Made by a program: the position numbers and the translations under genes. From Paenibacillus etheri (GTDB lineage Bacteria > Bacillota > Bacilli > Paenibacillales > Paenibacillaceae): DNA of 64,000 bases. A model generated the notes under the pieces. The model searched no databases. It was not told the origin of the DNA and saw only the letters and a list, made by a program, of their open reading frames with translations. The stretch lies in the NCBI RefSeq assembly GCF_001012825.1, contig NZ_LCZJ02000076.1, forward strand, positions 1 through 64,000. Direction: 5' to 3'. Below are positions 9,474 through 19,346 of this stretch, one piece after another; the stretch's first letter is position 1, and every line of letters starts with the position of its first letter.

Positions 9474-9584
9474 ATGATGGATCTGTATATGGTGGCTTCG
9501 TTAGCTGTAATTTACGGGTTGTTTTATGGATTTATGCGCTGGTGCGCAGGTGTAGTTGAGGATACAGGGAGGGATAAGCTGTGA
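9474..9584 (+). CDS. 36-residue membrane peptide upstream of kdpF
   Basis: It encodes 36 residues (begins MMDLYMVASLAVIYG, ends VVEDTGRDKL). One hydrophobic helix (about 5-22) is followed by a polar tail. The start has AAGAAGGAG upstream. Its stop overlaps the GTG start of kdpF in a GTGA arrangement, so the two are translationally coupled. Small one-helix proteins before KdpA are typical partners or stabilisers of the complex; this one has no name that I know. Confidence 0.6.
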   Translation: MMDLYMVASLAVIYGLFYGFMRWCAGVVEDTGRDKL

Positions 9585-9658
9585 TTCTAGTAATCGCTGT
9601 TACCCTACTGCTGTTTCTATATCTGGTTTACGCATTGATTCATCCGGAGAAATTTTAA
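9581..9658 (+). CDS. kdpF: KdpF, small subunit of the K+-transporting ATPase
   Basis: 25 residues, starting at GTG, with one hydrophobic helix (begins ILVIAVTLLLFLYL) and the tail ALIHPEKF that is typical of KdpF. KdpF stabilises the KdpABC complex in the membrane. It lies 12 bases before kdpA, and GGGAGG precedes its start inside the upstream peptide gene. Confidence 0.85.
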   Translation: MILVIAVTLLLFLYLVYALIHPEKF

Positions 9659-9670
9659 GGAGGGGCATTC

Positions 9671-11347
9671 ATGGGCATTTTGCAAATAGTTGCTGTAATC
9701 GTAATTCTTATCTTGCTGGTTAAGCCGATGGGCACGTATTTATATCATGTATTTTCTAATGAACCGAACCGTACGGATCGATGGTTTGGAGGCATGGAAA
9801 AAGGAGTTTATAAGCTGATCGGCCTGAAAAAACGGGACGGAATGTCCTGGAAGAAGTATGCGCTCAGCTTTGTGTTAACAAATATCGTATTGGTTACTTT
9901 CAGTTATATTGTTCTTAGATTGCAGCGGGGATTGCCGTTAAACCCGAATGGAATTACGGATATGGAACAGACGCTTTCATTCAATACAGTGATCAGCTTT
10001 ATGACCAATACGAACCTGCAGCATTATAGCGGGGAGACAGGGCTTTCGTATTTTTCACAAATGGCTGTCATCACGATGATGATGTTCACATCTGCAGCGA
10101 GCGGATTTTCTGTTGCGGTTGCCTTTGTCAGAGGAATCACAGGACGGAAATCAGTCGGGAACTTCTTCGAGGATTTCGTCAAAGCACATATTCGTGTGTT
10201 CATTCCGCTAGCTTTGTTAGTTTCATTGGTGCTGGTAGGACTGCATGTGCCACAAACGCTCAAGCCATCACTTGAAGTCACTACACTAGAGGGCCAAACA
10301 CAACAAATTGCTATCGGTCCAGTAGCTTCTTTGGAATCGATCAAACATCTGGGCACGAATGGTGGCGGCTTCTTCGGGGCCAATTCATCCCATCCTTTTG
10401 AGAACCCTAATCCACTAACGAACGTTCTGGAGATTCTCTCTATGTGGATGCTGCCAGCTTCGCTCCCTTATATGTACGGATTGTTTGCCAAGAACAAACG
10501 TCAGGGCTGGGTAATTTTTACCGCAATGATGACCTTGTTTGTTCTGCTATTAAGCCTAAACTTCTATGCTGAATCAAAGGGTAATCCGGCGATCAATGCA
10601 CTAGGAATCGAATCTTCACAAGGTAGCATGGAAGGTAAAGAGGTACGCTTCGGCATACCGCAATCTTCCTTGTTTACTTCAGTAACAACCGCAGCTACGA
10701 CAGGTAGTGTTAACAATATGCATGATACGCTGACACCGCTGGGAGGCATTACGCCTCTGGCACTGATGATGCTCAACAATGTCTTCGGTGGTAAAGGTGT
10801 CGGACTGATCAATATGCTGATGTATGCGATTCTGGGTGTCTTCCTGTGCGGTCTGATGGTCGGCAGGACACCGGAGTTCCTCGGACGGAAGATAGAGGCC
10901 AAGGAGATGAAGCTGATTGCCATTGCGATCCTTGTTCATCCGTTCATTATCCTTGTGCCAACCGCAGCTGCGTTCCTGACCGATTTGGGGCAAGGGGCGA
11001 TTACGAACACTGGATTCCATGGACTCAGCCAAGTGTTATATGAATATGTCTCTTCTGCCGCGAACAATGGCTCAGGATTTGAAGGACTCGCGGACAACAC
11101 AACCTTTTGGAATGTTACAACCGGGATTGTCATGCTGCTAGGTCGTTATGTCTCTATGATCGCAATGCTGGCAGTAGCAGGTTCTCTGCTTAAGAAGAAG
11201 CCGGTTCCTGAGACGATTGGCACATTCCGCACAGACAATGGACTGTTTACGGGGATTCTGATTGGTACCGTAGTGATTATCGGTGCGCTGACGTTCCTGC
11301 CGGTCATTGTACTCGGCCCCATTGCAGAATATCTAACCTTACGGTAG
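9671..11347 (+). CDS. kdpA: KdpA, potassium-binding and translocating subunit
   Basis: 558 residues, normal length, with about ten membrane segments. Selectivity-filter-type signatures are present: MTNTNLQHY near residue 112, [20 protein letters not shown] near residue 225, and NNGSGFEG in the C-terminal part. It forms the channel-like subunit that takes K+ from outside and passes it to KdpB. The start has AAGGAGGGG at good spacing. The gene sits in the order F-A-B-C behind a c-di-AMP riboswitch. Confidence 0.97.
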   Translation: MGILQIVAVIVILILLVKPMGTYLYHVFSNEPNRTDRWFGGMEKGVYKLIGLKKRDGMSWKKYALSFVLTNIVLVTFSYIVLRLQRGLPLNPNGITDMEQTLSFNTVISFMTNTNLQHYSGETGLSYFSQMAVITMMMFTSAASGFSVAVAFVRGITGRKSVGNFFEDFVKAHIRVFIPLALLVSLVLVGLHVPQTLKPSLEVTTLEGQTQQIAIGPVASLESIKHLGTNGGGFFGANSSHPFENPNPLTNVLEILSMWMLPASLPYMYGLFAKNKRQGWVIFTAMMTLFVLLLSLNFYAESKGNPAINALGIESSQGSMEGKEVRFGIPQSSLFTSVTTAATTGSVNNMHDTLTPLGGITPLALMMLNNVFGGKGVGLINMLMYAILGVFLCGLMVGRTPEFLGRKIEAKEMKLIAIAILVHPFIILVPTAAAFLTDLGQGAITNTGFHGLSQVLYEYVSSAANNGSGFEGLADNTTFWNVTTGIVMLLGRYVSMIAMLAVAGSLLKKKPVPETIGTFRTDNGLFTGILIGTVVIIGALTFLPVIVLGPIAEYLTLR

Positions 11348-11363
11348 GAAGAGGGAGAATAAG

Positions 11364-13397
11364 ATGAGTACTGTAAAAAGAAAAAAGCTGCTGACGGGAC
11401 CCATACTCCTTAGCGCTGTAAAGGATAGTTTTATAAAGCTTAACCCAGTAACACTAATCAAAAATCCAGTCATGTTCGTGGTAGAGGTCGGTACGATCAT
11501 TGTCCTCCTCATGGTGCTGGCTCCTGGATATTTTAATGCAGAGCAATCGATAGGCTTCAATATCACAGTGTTGTTCATTCTGCTATTTACAGTGCTGTTT
11601 GCGAACTTCGCTGAGGCACTGGCGGAAGGCCGGGGGAAAGCCCAAGCAGATTCGCTCAAGAAAACAAAACAAGATATCACAGCTAACAAACTGGTTGGAG
11701 GAGCGGTGAAGACAGTCTCTTCTTCCGAGCTACGTAAAGGAGATATCGTCATCGTCAGTCAGGGAGAACTCATCCCTGGTGACGGTGAGGTGATTGAAGG
11801 GCTGGCTTCCGTAGATGAATCAGCGATTACTGGTGAATCTGCCCCAGTAATCAAGGAAGCTGGCGGGGACTTTGGTTCCGTTACAGGCGGCACACGGGTC
11901 GTCAGTGATGAGATTAAAGTCAAAATTACAAGCGATCCTGGTGAGTCGTTTCTAGATCGAATGATCTCCCTTGTAGAAGGGGCGAAACGTCAGAAGACAC
12001 CTAATGAAATTGCACTAAATACGCTCTTGATCAGTCTGACGCTAATTTTTCTGATAGTAGTAGTGACCTTGCGGCCGATTGCAACTTATCTAGGCGTTGA
12101 TCTTGATATTCCTGTCATGATCGCCTTGTTGGTCTGTCTGATCCCGACAACAATTGGGGGACTGCTCTCCGCAATCGGAATAGCGGGTATGGACCGGGTG
12201 ACCCAGTTTAATGTACTCGCGATGTCAGGGAAGGCCGTTGAGGCTGCCGGCGATATTAATACGATGATCTTAGATAAGACCGGTACGATTACCTTCGGAA
12301 ACCGGATGGCGAGTGAATTTGTACCTGTCGGAAATGAATCCGAAGCTGAGCTTACGGCATGGGCGACCATTAGTTCTCTAAAGGATGAGACGCCTGAGGG
12401 TCGATCTGTTGTTGAGCTGGCCAAGAAGCTGGAACGCAGCTATGACGGCAAGCTTGCTGAAGGTGGGGAATTCGTAGAGTTTAAGGCGGAAACCCGGATG
12501 AGTGGTATTGATCTGCAAGATGGACGCTGTGTACGTAAAGGCGCAGTAGACTCCGTGAAGAAGTGGGTACAGTCGAAAGGCGGAGTCATTCCCGCGAATC
12601 TTGACAGTAATTCTGATGCTATCGCTCGGATGGGGGGAACCCCGTTAGCGGTTGCGGTAGATAATCGGATCTATGGACTTATTTACTTGAAGGATACCGT
12701 TAAGCCAGGCATGAAAGAGCGGTTTGATGAGCTGCGGAAAATGGGGATCAAGACCATCATGTGTACGGGTGACAATCCGCTGACCGCCGCTACGATTGCT
12801 CGCGAGGCGGGTGTAGATGATTTCATCGCTGAAAGTACACCTGAGGATAAAATAGCAGTTATTCGCCGCGAACAGAACGAGGGCAAACTGGTTGCCATGA
12901 CAGGGGATGGTACAAATGATGCCCCGGCCCTTGCACAAGCTGATGTGGGCTTAGCCATGAACAGTGGTACTACAGCTGCTAAGGAAGCAGCAAATATGGT
13001 AGATTTGGACTCCGACCCTTCGAAGATTATTGAGGTCGTTGCGATTGGTAAACAGCTGCTGATGACGCGGGGCGCGTTGACAACTTTTAGTATTGCGAAT
13101 GATATTGCAAAGTATTTCGCCATTATTCCGGCGATGTTCATGATTGCCATTCCGGAAATGGAAGCCCTGAATGTGATGGGACTGGGCTCGCCAAGCTCGG
13201 CTATAATATCCGCATTAATATTTAATGCAATTATTATTCCGCTGCTCATTCCGCTGGCTATGAAGGGTGTTTCGTATAAAGCTATGAGCTCTACGAAGCT
13301 GCTCGGACGAAATATTTTTATCTATGGGCTAGGTGGAGTGGTGGTTCCTTTTGCGGGCATCAAGCTCATTGATATGATCGTAAGTGTATGGATTTAA
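11364..13397 (+). CDS. kdpB: KdpB, P-type ATPase subunit
   Basis: 677 residues. It has the P-type ATPase marks: TGESAPV (actuator domain; this Ser is the inhibitory phosphorylation site known in E. coli KdpB), [11 protein letters not shown] (Asp phosphorylated by ATP), KGA in the nucleotide-binding domain, and [13 protein letters not shown] in the P domain. About seven membrane helices. It hydrolyses ATP to drive K+ uptake with KdpA. Sixteen bases separate it from kdpA, with a GAGGGAG ribosome site. Confidence 0.98.
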   Translation: MSTVKRKKLLTGPILLSAVKDSFIKLNPVTLIKNPVMFVVEVGTIIVLLMVLAPGYFNAEQSIGFNITVLFILLFTVLFANFAEALAEGRGKAQADSLKKTKQDITANKLVGGAVKTVSSSELRKGDIVIVSQGELIPGDGEVIEGLASVDESAITGESAPVIKEAGGDFGSVTGGTRVVSDEIKVKITSDPGESFLDRMISLVEGAKRQKTPNEIALNTLLISLTLIFLIVVVTLRPIATYLGVDLDIPVMIALLVCLIPTTIGGLLSAIGIAGMDRVTQFNVLAMSGKAVEAAGDINTMILDKTGTITFGNRMASEFVPVGNESEAELTAWATISSLKDETPEGRSVVELAKKLERSYDGKLAEGGEFVEFKAETRMSGIDLQDGRCVRKGAVDSVKKWVQSKGGVIPANLDSNSDAIARMGGTPLAVAVDNRIYGLIYLKDTVKPGMKERFDELRKMGIKTIMCTGDNPLTAATIAREAGVDDFIAESTPEDKIAVIRREQNEGKLVAMTGDGTNDAPALAQADVGLAMNSGTTAAKEAANMVDLDSDPSKIIEVVAIGKQLLMTRGALTTFSIANDIAKYFAIIPAMFMIAIPEMEALNVMGLGSPSSAIISALIFNAIIIPLLIPLAMKGVSYKAMSSTKLLGRNIFIYGLGGVVVPFAGIKLIDMIVSVWI

Positions 13398-13434
13398 AGA
13401 CGTGTTGACTAATTATTGGAAGGGTGAGAGCATC

Positions 13435-14061
13435 GTGAATAACGGAAACTCTATTGAGGACACTGAAGAGCAGTTGTCATCATCGAAAGGTGCTTATTTC
13501 TTTATTATTCTACGACTAAGTTTAGTATTTATTGTTCTCTGCGGAGTGATCTATCCTCTGACGACTACAGCGCTTGCCCAGGTTCTGATGCCGTCGCAAG
13601 CGAACGGTAGCTTGCTTAAGAATGATGCTGGAGTAGTTGTAGGCTCGGAGCTCATTGGTCAGAACTTTACGAATCCAGCTTTATTTCATGGTCGTGTGTC
13701 CAGTATTGAGTATAAAGCAGAAGCTTCGGGCTCCAATAACTACGCTCCATCCAATCCGGATATGCTTCAGCGGACCAAGGACTTCATTACGCAGTGGCAG
13801 CTCGATAACCCGGATGTGCCCGTGAACAAATTGCCCGTCGATTTGGTGACCAACTCGGGTTCGGGGCTTGATCCGCATATCACACCTGGTTCGGCTATCG
13901 TACAGATTCCTCGGATTAGCAATTTAACGGGTATTCCTGCCACACAGCTGGAAGAGCTCGTGAATAAGCATACCGAGGGTCGTGATTTGGGGCTGTTCGG
14001 TGAAGAACGGGTAAATGTGTTGAAGCTGAACATGGATCTTCTGAAACTATCGAACAAATAA
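13435..14061 (+). CDS. kdpC: KdpC, assembly/ATP-affinity subunit
   Basis: 208 residues from a GTG at 13435. That start has AAGGGTGAG at six bases; the earlier in-frame ATG (13384) overlaps kdpB but lacks a good ribosome site. One N-terminal membrane helix (about 17-40) precedes a periplasm-side domain with [45 protein letters not shown] and GRDLGLFGE, all typical for KdpC. A weak hairpin without a T-tract follows at 14074-14104, which could reduce read-through into the KdpD-like gene. Confidence 0.96.
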   Translation: MNNGNSIEDTEEQLSSSKGAYFFIILRLSLVFIVLCGVIYPLTTTALAQVLMPSQANGSLLKNDAGVVVGSELIGQNFTNPALFHGRVSSIEYKAEASGSNNYAPSNPDMLQRTKDFITQWQLDNPDVPVNKLPVDLVTNSGSGLDPHITPGSAIVQIPRISNLTGIPATQLEELVNKHTEGRDLGLFGEERVNVLKLNMDLLKLSNK

Positions 14062-14151
14062 ATATTGCAAATGTCCCTGCCAGATCTCTAGAATCGGGCA
14101 GGGATATCTTGCTTTCTAGTGCATGATCGGGTTTATGAAGGAGTGGTCTTG

Positions 14152-16476
14152 ATGGGAACATACCGGAGGAAGACGCCGGAGGAACTGCTGCTCTCGATCT
14201 ATGAGCTGCATCGGGGACGTATGAAGATTTATATTGGTCCGGTCAGTGGGTCGGGCAAAACGTATCAGATGCTGCGTGAGGGCCAGGCGCTAAAAGCGCA
14301 GGGAATCGATGTCGTGATCTGTGCGGTTTCGACGAATCAGAGTCCAGAAACTAAGGATCAGCTGGGCGATTTGGAACGGATTCCAAGTATTCATTGGTTT
14401 CAGAAGGATATCGAGAAGAAGGATCTTGATGTGGAAGCTATTGTGGCACGTAATCCTGAAGTTGTGCTTACTGACGGCTTGGCGCACCAGAACCGCGAGG
14501 GTGCGGAGAGGTCTGGAAGACTGGACGATATCAAATATTTATTGAGCAATGGGATTAGTGTCATCACAACTGTAAACGTATACGAACTGGAAGGTGCTGC
14601 GGATCTGGCACGGAAATGGACCGGGATTGAGGTAGAGCATTCTCTTCCCGCTGAGGTGCTTGCCCTTGCCGATGATATCGTTCTAATTGATGTGACTCCA
14701 GAAAAGATACTTCAGCGCTTGTCCGAAGGACATTTAGGGAAGCGCCAGCAGAGATCGCTTTTTAACAAGGGTAATTTAAGCAAACTGCGGGAGCTGGCAC
14801 TTCGGATGGTCGCTGAGGATGTTAATGATTCATTGGAGAAACACCGGGAAGAACAAGGGCTGCAGGGAGCTTCGGGGATCGCAGAGAAGGTGTTGGTGTC
14901 CGCACAGTATTATTGGAATGGCTCGATCCATATCCGGCGTGGACAGCAGATTGCCAAGCGGTTAAATGGCGATCTTTCAGTAGTGTCATTCTGGAAGCAG
15001 GGTCTCACCCTTTCTAAGGAAGCAGCTACCTTTAAGCGTTCCCTCTGGAAGCTGACCGAGAAGATTGATGCCTCTATGGAGGAGATCACCTTTCGCTCGA
15101 AGCGGGAGATCCCACGTCTGTTGGTAAAATACGCGATCGAACACAATATTACCCGAATCGTTATGGGACACTCCAAGCAGACCGCTTGGCAGGAATTATG
15201 GAAAGGCTCAATCGCTAATTCGTTACTGAAGCAAATCAGAGGTGTGGATGTGTTCTTCGTGGCGGATCGCGCAGATCGTGAAGGAGAACGTGTACTTCCA
15301 ACCCGGCAGAGTCGTAATGAACGGAAAGCGGATGCCTATCACAGGTTAAGCAGTCAGGAAGTAAAGGATAAAATCGATGCGATTCGCGGAGGAACCTTTA
15401 AGGTATATATTGGGGCTGCTCCCGGTGTGGGCAAGACTTACAAGATGCTGCGTGAAGGAAATGATCTCTTGAAGAGAGGGATCGATGTCGTGATAGGACT
15501 CCTTGAAACGCATGGCCGCAAAGAAACTCTTGAACAAATCGGCGATTTGGAGATCCTTCCACGTCTACGTATGGAGTACCGCGGGACTGTCCTTGAGGAA
15601 ATGGATACGGCAGCTATTATTAAGCGCAATCCTGAAGTCGTGCTAGTGGATGAACTCGCTCATACCAATATGCCAGGCAGCAAACATAAGAAGCGTTACA
15701 TGGATGTTATGGAGCTGCTGGATGCGGGAATATCTGTGATCTCAACCGTGAACGTTCAGCATTTAGAAAGTCTGAATGATGCGGTAGAGCAAATTACAGG
15801 AGTTAGAGTAAGAGAGACTTTTCCAGACAGTATCCTGCAGCGAGCGAACGAGGTAGAGCTTATTGATGTATCCCCTAAGACGCTTCAAGAGCGGATGAAG
15901 GACGGAAAAATATATGCCATGGCCAAGGTGGACCAGGCGCTGGGAGCTTTTTTCAAAATCGGGAATTTGATCGCTCTTCGGGAGCTGGCGCTGCGGGAAA
16001 TTGCTGATGATGTGGATGAGCGGTTAGAAGCTTGGGAGCGTGTCGGTTCGCTACGGGGGCCTTGGAGGCGTCAGGAAGTCATTTATGTATGTATCACCTT
16101 GGGGGATCATGCGGAGCGCTTAATTCGGCGTGGTTTTCGGATTGCATATCGTCTAAAAGCTTGCTGGTATGTTACGTATGTGCAGGAACTTAAACAGAAT
16201 GGACCCGTTTATGATAAACGTATAAATGATTTAAAGGAATTGACGGAACGACTGGGTGGAACGTTTAAAATGATTCCTAACGTGCTCCCCGCCCGAGTGG
16301 CGTCCTTGCTGCTTGAAAGATCTCAAGCTTTGCAGAGCACTCAGATTATTATCGGTCAATCACAGCGCTCATGGCTGCGAAAAAGTCTTCGCGGCGATGT
16401 TACCAAGCAGATTCTGCGTTCTGCCAGAAACGTGGATGTGCTGGTCGTGGCAGATCTCATACGTGAGGAAGCATAG
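14152..16476 (+). CDS. Tandem KdpD sensor-domain protein without histidine kinase
   Basis: 774 residues. Two consecutive copies of the KdpD N-terminal domain plus universal-stress-protein (USP) domain are visible, at about 20-390 and 400-770. The second copy is canonical: Walker A GAAPGVGKTYKM near residue 421, LVDELAHTNMPG, and ISVISTVNVQHLESL. The first has GPVSGSGKTYQM near residue 29, LTDGLAHQNREG (the Glu of DELAH replaced by Gly) and ISVITTVNVYELEG. There are no membrane helices, GAF domain, HisKA or ATPase domain, and no kdpE follows. Kinase-less KdpD forms are known from some other bacteria, but a two-copy version is unusual. It could act as a K+/nucleotide sensor on KdpFABC. The ATG at 14152 is preceded by AAGGAG at eight to nine bases. 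Confidence 0.88.
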   Translation: MGTYRRKTPEELLLSIYELHRGRMKIYIGPVSGSGKTYQMLREGQALKAQGIDVVICAVSTNQSPETKDQLGDLERIPSIHWFQKDIEKKDLDVEAIVARNPEVVLTDGLAHQNREGAERSGRLDDIKYLLSNGISVITTVNVYELEGAADLARKWTGIEVEHSLPAEVLALADDIVLIDVTPEKILQRLSEGHLGKRQQRSLFNKGNLSKLRELALRMVAEDVNDSLEKHREEQGLQGASGIAEKVLVSAQYYWNGSIHIRRGQQIAKRLNGDLSVVSFWKQGLTLSKEAATFKRSLWKLTEKIDASMEEITFRSKREIPRLLVKYAIEHNITRIVMGHSKQTAWQELWKGSIANSLLKQIRGVDVFFVADRADREGERVLPTRQSRNERKADAYHRLSSQEVKDKIDAIRGGTFKVYIGAAPGVGKTYKMLREGNDLLKRGIDVVIGLLETHGRKETLEQIGDLEILPRLRMEYRGTVLEEMDTAAIIKRNPEVVLVDELAHTNMPGSKHKKRYMDVMELLDAGISVISTVNVQHLESLNDAVEQITGVRVRETFPDSILQRANEVELIDVSPKTLQERMKDGKIYAMAKVDQALGAFFKIGNLIALRELALREIADDVDERLEAWERVGSLRGPWRRQEVIYVCITLGDHAERLIRRGFRIAYRLKACWYVTYVQELKQNGPVYDKRINDLKELTERLGGTFKMIPNVLPARVASLLLERSQALQSTQIIIGQSQRSWLRKSLRGDVTKQILRSARNVDVLVVADLIREEA

Positions 16477-16490
16477 ACAATGACTAATGA

Positions 16491-16535
16491 AAAAGGGTAC
16501 CTTCAAGCCGGTTGGCTATGAGGATACCCTTTTTT
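16491..16535 (+). terminator. Terminator after the kdp operon
   Basis: AAAAGGGTACCT pairs with AGGATACCCTTTT and is followed by a T-run. It ends the kdp transcript before the convergent glutaredoxin gene. Confidence 0.7.
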
Positions 16536-16579
16536 GCAGCTATGAATTACATCATGTGCTGAATAATTTAATAGCTGAA

Positions 16580-16819
16580 TTATTGGGCAGCTTCGATGAG
16601 TGCTTGCAGCGCAGGAAGATTAAATCCCTTGATCGCTTGATCCCCTGCTACGGTGACAGGAACGCCCATGAATCCAAGCTTCTCAACTTCCTCTTGATAG
16701 ACTGTGCTGGTCATAACATCTCTTACTTCAAAAGGGACACCCTGCTCCGTAAGATAATTTTTAACCAAATTACAGTCACTGCACCCTGCGGTTGAATAGA
16801 CAATCACTGGCTCACTCAT
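16580..16819 (-). CDS. Glutaredoxin-family thiol protein
   Basis: 79 residues with a thioredoxin/glutaredoxin fold. The active site is CSDC near residue 13 and the cis-proline segment is GVPVTVAG. It resembles the short glutaredoxin/NrdH-like proteins of Bacillota. Its ATG overlaps the stop of the YtxJ gene by four bases, so both thiol proteins are made together. It probably reduces protein disulfides or bacillithiol mixed disulfides. Confidence 0.85.
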   Translation of the reverse strand: MSEPVIVYSTAGCSDCNLVKNYLTEQGVPFEVRDVMTSTVYQEEVEKLGFMGVPVTVAGDQAIKGFNLPALQALIEAAQ

Positions 16820-17142
16820 TGGTTCACAGCCTCTTTAATAGCATCTCGTGTGATCTTCCAGTGGGAAGTGTTCCAACGAACCTCATTGTCCTCAAGCAGG
16901 AAGAGTTGTGGAGATTCATGTTTGATGCCAAAATCCTCAGCAATTTGATTAGAAACGGAACGATCCTCGATGACTAAGACCACTGCTGCAGCAGTATCCG
17001 CATCCTTCAGATAAACCTGAAACTCTTCATTAGCTTTAGCGCTAATCGGGCAGGTGGTGCTGTGTTTGAACAGCAGCTTCTTGCCAGGCTTAGCTACATA
17101 TTGCTCAAGATCCTCCAGCGTATGGAGTTGTTGAATAGACAT
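16816..17142 (-). CDS. ytxJ: YtxJ family bacillithiol-system redox protein
   Basis: 108 residues, thioredoxin-like. The conserved segment is FKHSTTCPISAKA, with a single reactive Cys in the TCPIS motif near residue 31, and ESPQLFLL supplies the cis-Pro region. YtxJ proteins are known as monothiol bacilliredoxins. The ATG at 17142 is chosen because AGGAGG lies about nine bases before it, while the GTG three codons earlier abuts that site. The upstream region carries the palindrome at 17184-17195. Confidence 0.9.
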   Translation of the reverse strand: MSIQQLHTLEDLEQYVAKPGKKLLFKHSTTCPISAKANEEFQVYLKDADTAAAVVLVIEDRSVSNQIAEDFGIKHESPQLFLLEDNEVRWNTSHWKITRDAIKEAVNQ

Positions 17143-17183
17143 AGATATCACCCTCCTGGGATCGTTATTTTGCTAACAATTGT

Positions 17184-17195
17184 GTTGTTAACAAC
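17184..17195. promoter_or_regulatory. Perfect 12-bp palindrome upstream of ytxJ
   Basis: GTTGTTAACAAC lies about 42 bases before the ytxJ start, in an AT-rich promoter-like region. It could be an operator; no regulator can be assigned. Confidence 0.3.
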
Positions 17196-17369
17196 CTGTA
17201 ATCATGATTGTAACATATATCAAAATTAAAACAAAAAGGATTCTGAAAGGCTTGCACAAGAGGTGCTATACCTGAATCCAGTCGCGTTGAAAAAAAGAGT
17301 ATCGCATGCTAAGGTGAAAAGAAGCAACATGCCTAACCATATCGCTACGAGATAGGAGTGTTCAGAAGA

Positions 17370-18092
17370 ATGAAGAGAGTTGCATGTGTAACTGGAGCTG
17401 ACCAGGGGCTCGGACTGTCGCTTGTACGTTCGTTATTAGCCAAACAGTTCTCAGTATTTGCAGGACAGTTTTTGAAAGAATCAGAAGATTTGAAAGCGCT
17501 TAAAGAGCGATATCCTGAACAGTTGGAGCTTATTCCCCTAGATATCAGCAATAAAGATAGTGTAAAGCAGGCTGCACGAGTAATATCCAGTAAAACTGGA
17601 TATGTCGATATTATAATTAATAATGCAGGTATTATTCGTTCTGCTGATAATGCTACTGTGCTGGTGGAACTGGATGATGAAGGCATGGCAGAAATATATA
17701 ATGTAAATACGCTTGGCGCGTTAAGAGTCAGCAATGCACTTATGGGACTGTTACTACAAAGTGAGGATAAATTAATCGTCAATATTTCATCGGAGGCAGG
17801 CAGTATTACCCGAAATAAGCGCATCAACATGTATGGCTATTGTATGTCGAAGGCAGCACTGAATATGCAGTCCTCCTTGATGCATAATCATCTGAAAACG
17901 CTTGGGGGTCAAGTGATGGTGTTCCATCCTGGCTGGCTGCAGACTTATATGCATGGGAAGAAGGATGAGCAAGCGGAAATGACTCCGGACCAGTCGGCAG
18001 AGCAGATTATCGATCTTGTTCTGAATTATAAAAAATATATGGGCGAGGAACCGGCCTATCTGGATACGGATGGCAGCCCTTGGTCGTGGTAG
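17370..18092 (+). CDS. Short-chain dehydrogenase/reductase
   Basis: 240 residues, a classical SDR of minimal length. The NAD(P)-binding motif is TGADQGLG near residue 8, then NNAG near residue 84, the catalytic Ser in NISSEAGS near residue 141, and YGYCMSK (Tyr and Lys) near residue 156. The segment HPGWLQTYMHG follows. The substrate cannot be told. The ATG at 17370 is used because GGAG lies upstream at about 10-11 bases; the GTG at 17358 is too close to it. The ThuA-like gene starts 43 bases downstream, so both may be co-transcribed. Confidence 0.9.
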   Translation: MKRVACVTGADQGLGLSLVRSLLAKQFSVFAGQFLKESEDLKALKERYPEQLELIPLDISNKDSVKQAARVISSKTGYVDIIINNAGIIRSADNATVLVELDDEGMAEIYNVNTLGALRVSNALMGLLLQSEDKLIVNISSEAGSITRNKRINMYGYCMSKAALNMQSSLMHNHLKTLGGQVMVFHPGWLQTYMHGKKDEQAEMTPDQSAEQIIDLVLNYKKYMGEEPAYLDTDGSPWSW

Positions 18093-18135
18093 AACAGATA
18101 TCTCAAAATAGGATAAGAAGAAGGGCGTTGATAAC

Positions 18136-18771
18136 ATGTCTACACTAAAAGCACTTGCACTTGGAAGCTACTCGGAGGTTAAATATCACCCATTTGCAGG
18201 TGTGGACCGGGAGATCGAGCAAATACTTGCAAATGACCTACAGGTTTTCTCTTCAGAGGATCATGGGTTGCTTAATAAAGAAACGTTGTCTGATTACAAG
18301 CTGGTAATCTCCTACACCGAATTTTCTGATGACAAAATCCCGGCAGAACAAAGCAGTGCTTTGCTCTCCTATGTGGCTGGCGGGGGCGGACTACTAGTGG
18401 TACATAACGGAATTTCCTTACAGCGCAATCAGGAGCTAGGTGCTATGCTGGGCGCACATTTCACTCATCATCCAGAATACACTTCGCTACAGATGTCTAT
18501 ACCCGCACGCGAGCACCCCATTATGCAGGGGATAGAAGAATTTGTGATCGAGGATGAGCCGTATTATTTTGAGAGGCATCCTTATTTCGAAACGACGGTG
18601 CTCGCTGAATATCCTCATGAGGGAGCTATGCGCCAAGCGGCTTGGTGTCACGAATTTGGTTTGGGCCGGGTTGTTTATTTAATGCCAGGGCATCATTTAC
18701 CTTCATTCTCAGTAGAGCCATTCCGCGAAATGATTCGTAGAGGTGGGCTTTGGGCAGCAGGATTATTGTAG
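18136..18771 (+). CDS. ThuA-like domain protein
   Basis: 211 residues, cytosolic, with a glutamine-amidotransferase-like fold. Family segments: YKLVISYTEF, YVAGGGGLLVVHNG, FTHHPEY, HPIMQGIEEF and EFGLGRVVYLMPGHH. ThuA domains occur with sugar utilisation genes; the related ThuA of rhizobia acts in trehalose degradation, but the exact activity here is unknown. The ATG follows AAGGGCGTTGATAAC, a weak ribosome site. It follows the SDR gene in the same direction. Confidence 0.88.
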   Translation: MSTLKALALGSYSEVKYHPFAGVDREIEQILANDLQVFSSEDHGLLNKETLSDYKLVISYTEFSDDKIPAEQSSALLSYVAGGGGLLVVHNGISLQRNQELGAMLGAHFTHHPEYTSLQMSIPAREHPIMQGIEEFVIEDEPYYFERHPYFETTVLAEYPHEGAMRQAAWCHEFGLGRVVYLMPGHHLPSFSVEPFREMIRRGGLWAAGLL

Positions 18772-18845
18772 AATATAATCGGATATATTTGTTGTAAGAT
18801 TATAAATGAGACCAACTGTGGGATAACTACGGTTGGATTTTTTTG

Positions 18846-18877
18846 TTGACTCTTACATTGATGTCAGGGTTTATACT
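18846..18877 (+). promoter_or_regulatory. MerR-type promoter with 20-bp spacer
   Basis: TTGACT (18846-18851) and TATACT (18872-18877) are separated by 20 bases. The spacer contains an imperfect dyad around ACATTGATGT. MerR regulators twist such over-long spacers to activate transcription, so the following merR gene is probably autoregulated from here. Confidence 0.65.
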
Positions 18878-18915
18878 GGTGTAGAACAATTCTCATGAAC
18901 CCCGGGGAGAATGCT

Positions 18916-19308
18916 ATGAAAATAGGTGAGCTTGCTAAACTGACGGGCGTAAGCGTCCGTTCACTTCGTTATTATGAGAGTCAGGGATTAATTTCGCCGA
19001 TCCGTCAGGCCAACGGATATCGGGAGTACTCTCCGCTCGCTGTGGAGACGGTAGAAACGATAAAATTATATTTGAACCTGGGTCTGTCCACAGAGCAGAT
19101 CGCGGGCTTTCTACATTGTGTCTTGAAGAACAAAGAAGCTTTCTGCGCAGAAGTGATGCCACTATACCGCAGTAAGCTTGAAGATATTGAACGTCAGCTT
19201 GTAGAACTGAATCAGATCAAACGCAATTTGGAAGAAAGAATGGCATCTATCTTGCAAGAGCAGAACGAGAGTAGTTTAGGTGCATGTAAACTGGAGAACT
19301 TGGAGTAG
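18916..19308 (+). CDS. MerR-family transcriptional regulator
   Basis: 130 residues. The N-terminal winged helix reads MKIGELAKLTGVSVRSLRYYE, then GLISPIRQANGYREY. A dimerisation helix spans about residues 75-115. Three Cys (HCVL, FCAE, ACKLE) lie in the C-terminal half and could act in metal or thiol sensing. The ATG at 18916 has GGGGAG seven bases before it. A thioredoxin gene follows 38 bases downstream, suggesting redox-dependent control of this pair from the promoter at 18846-18877. Confidence 0.92.
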   Translation: MKIGELAKLTGVSVRSLRYYESQGLISPIRQANGYREYSPLAVETVETIKLYLNLGLSTEQIAGFLHCVLKNKEAFCAEVMPLYRSKLEDIERQLVELNQIKRNLEERMASILQEQNESSLGACKLENLE

Positions 19309-19346
19309 GTACTGCTGGTATTGAAAACTGTTAGGAGGAATGACAA

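Noticed and set aside
14074-14104. Hairpin TCCCTGCC/GGCAGGGA after kdpC as a full terminator
   Set aside because: There is no T-tract after the stem, so it was noted with kdpC but not listed as a terminator.
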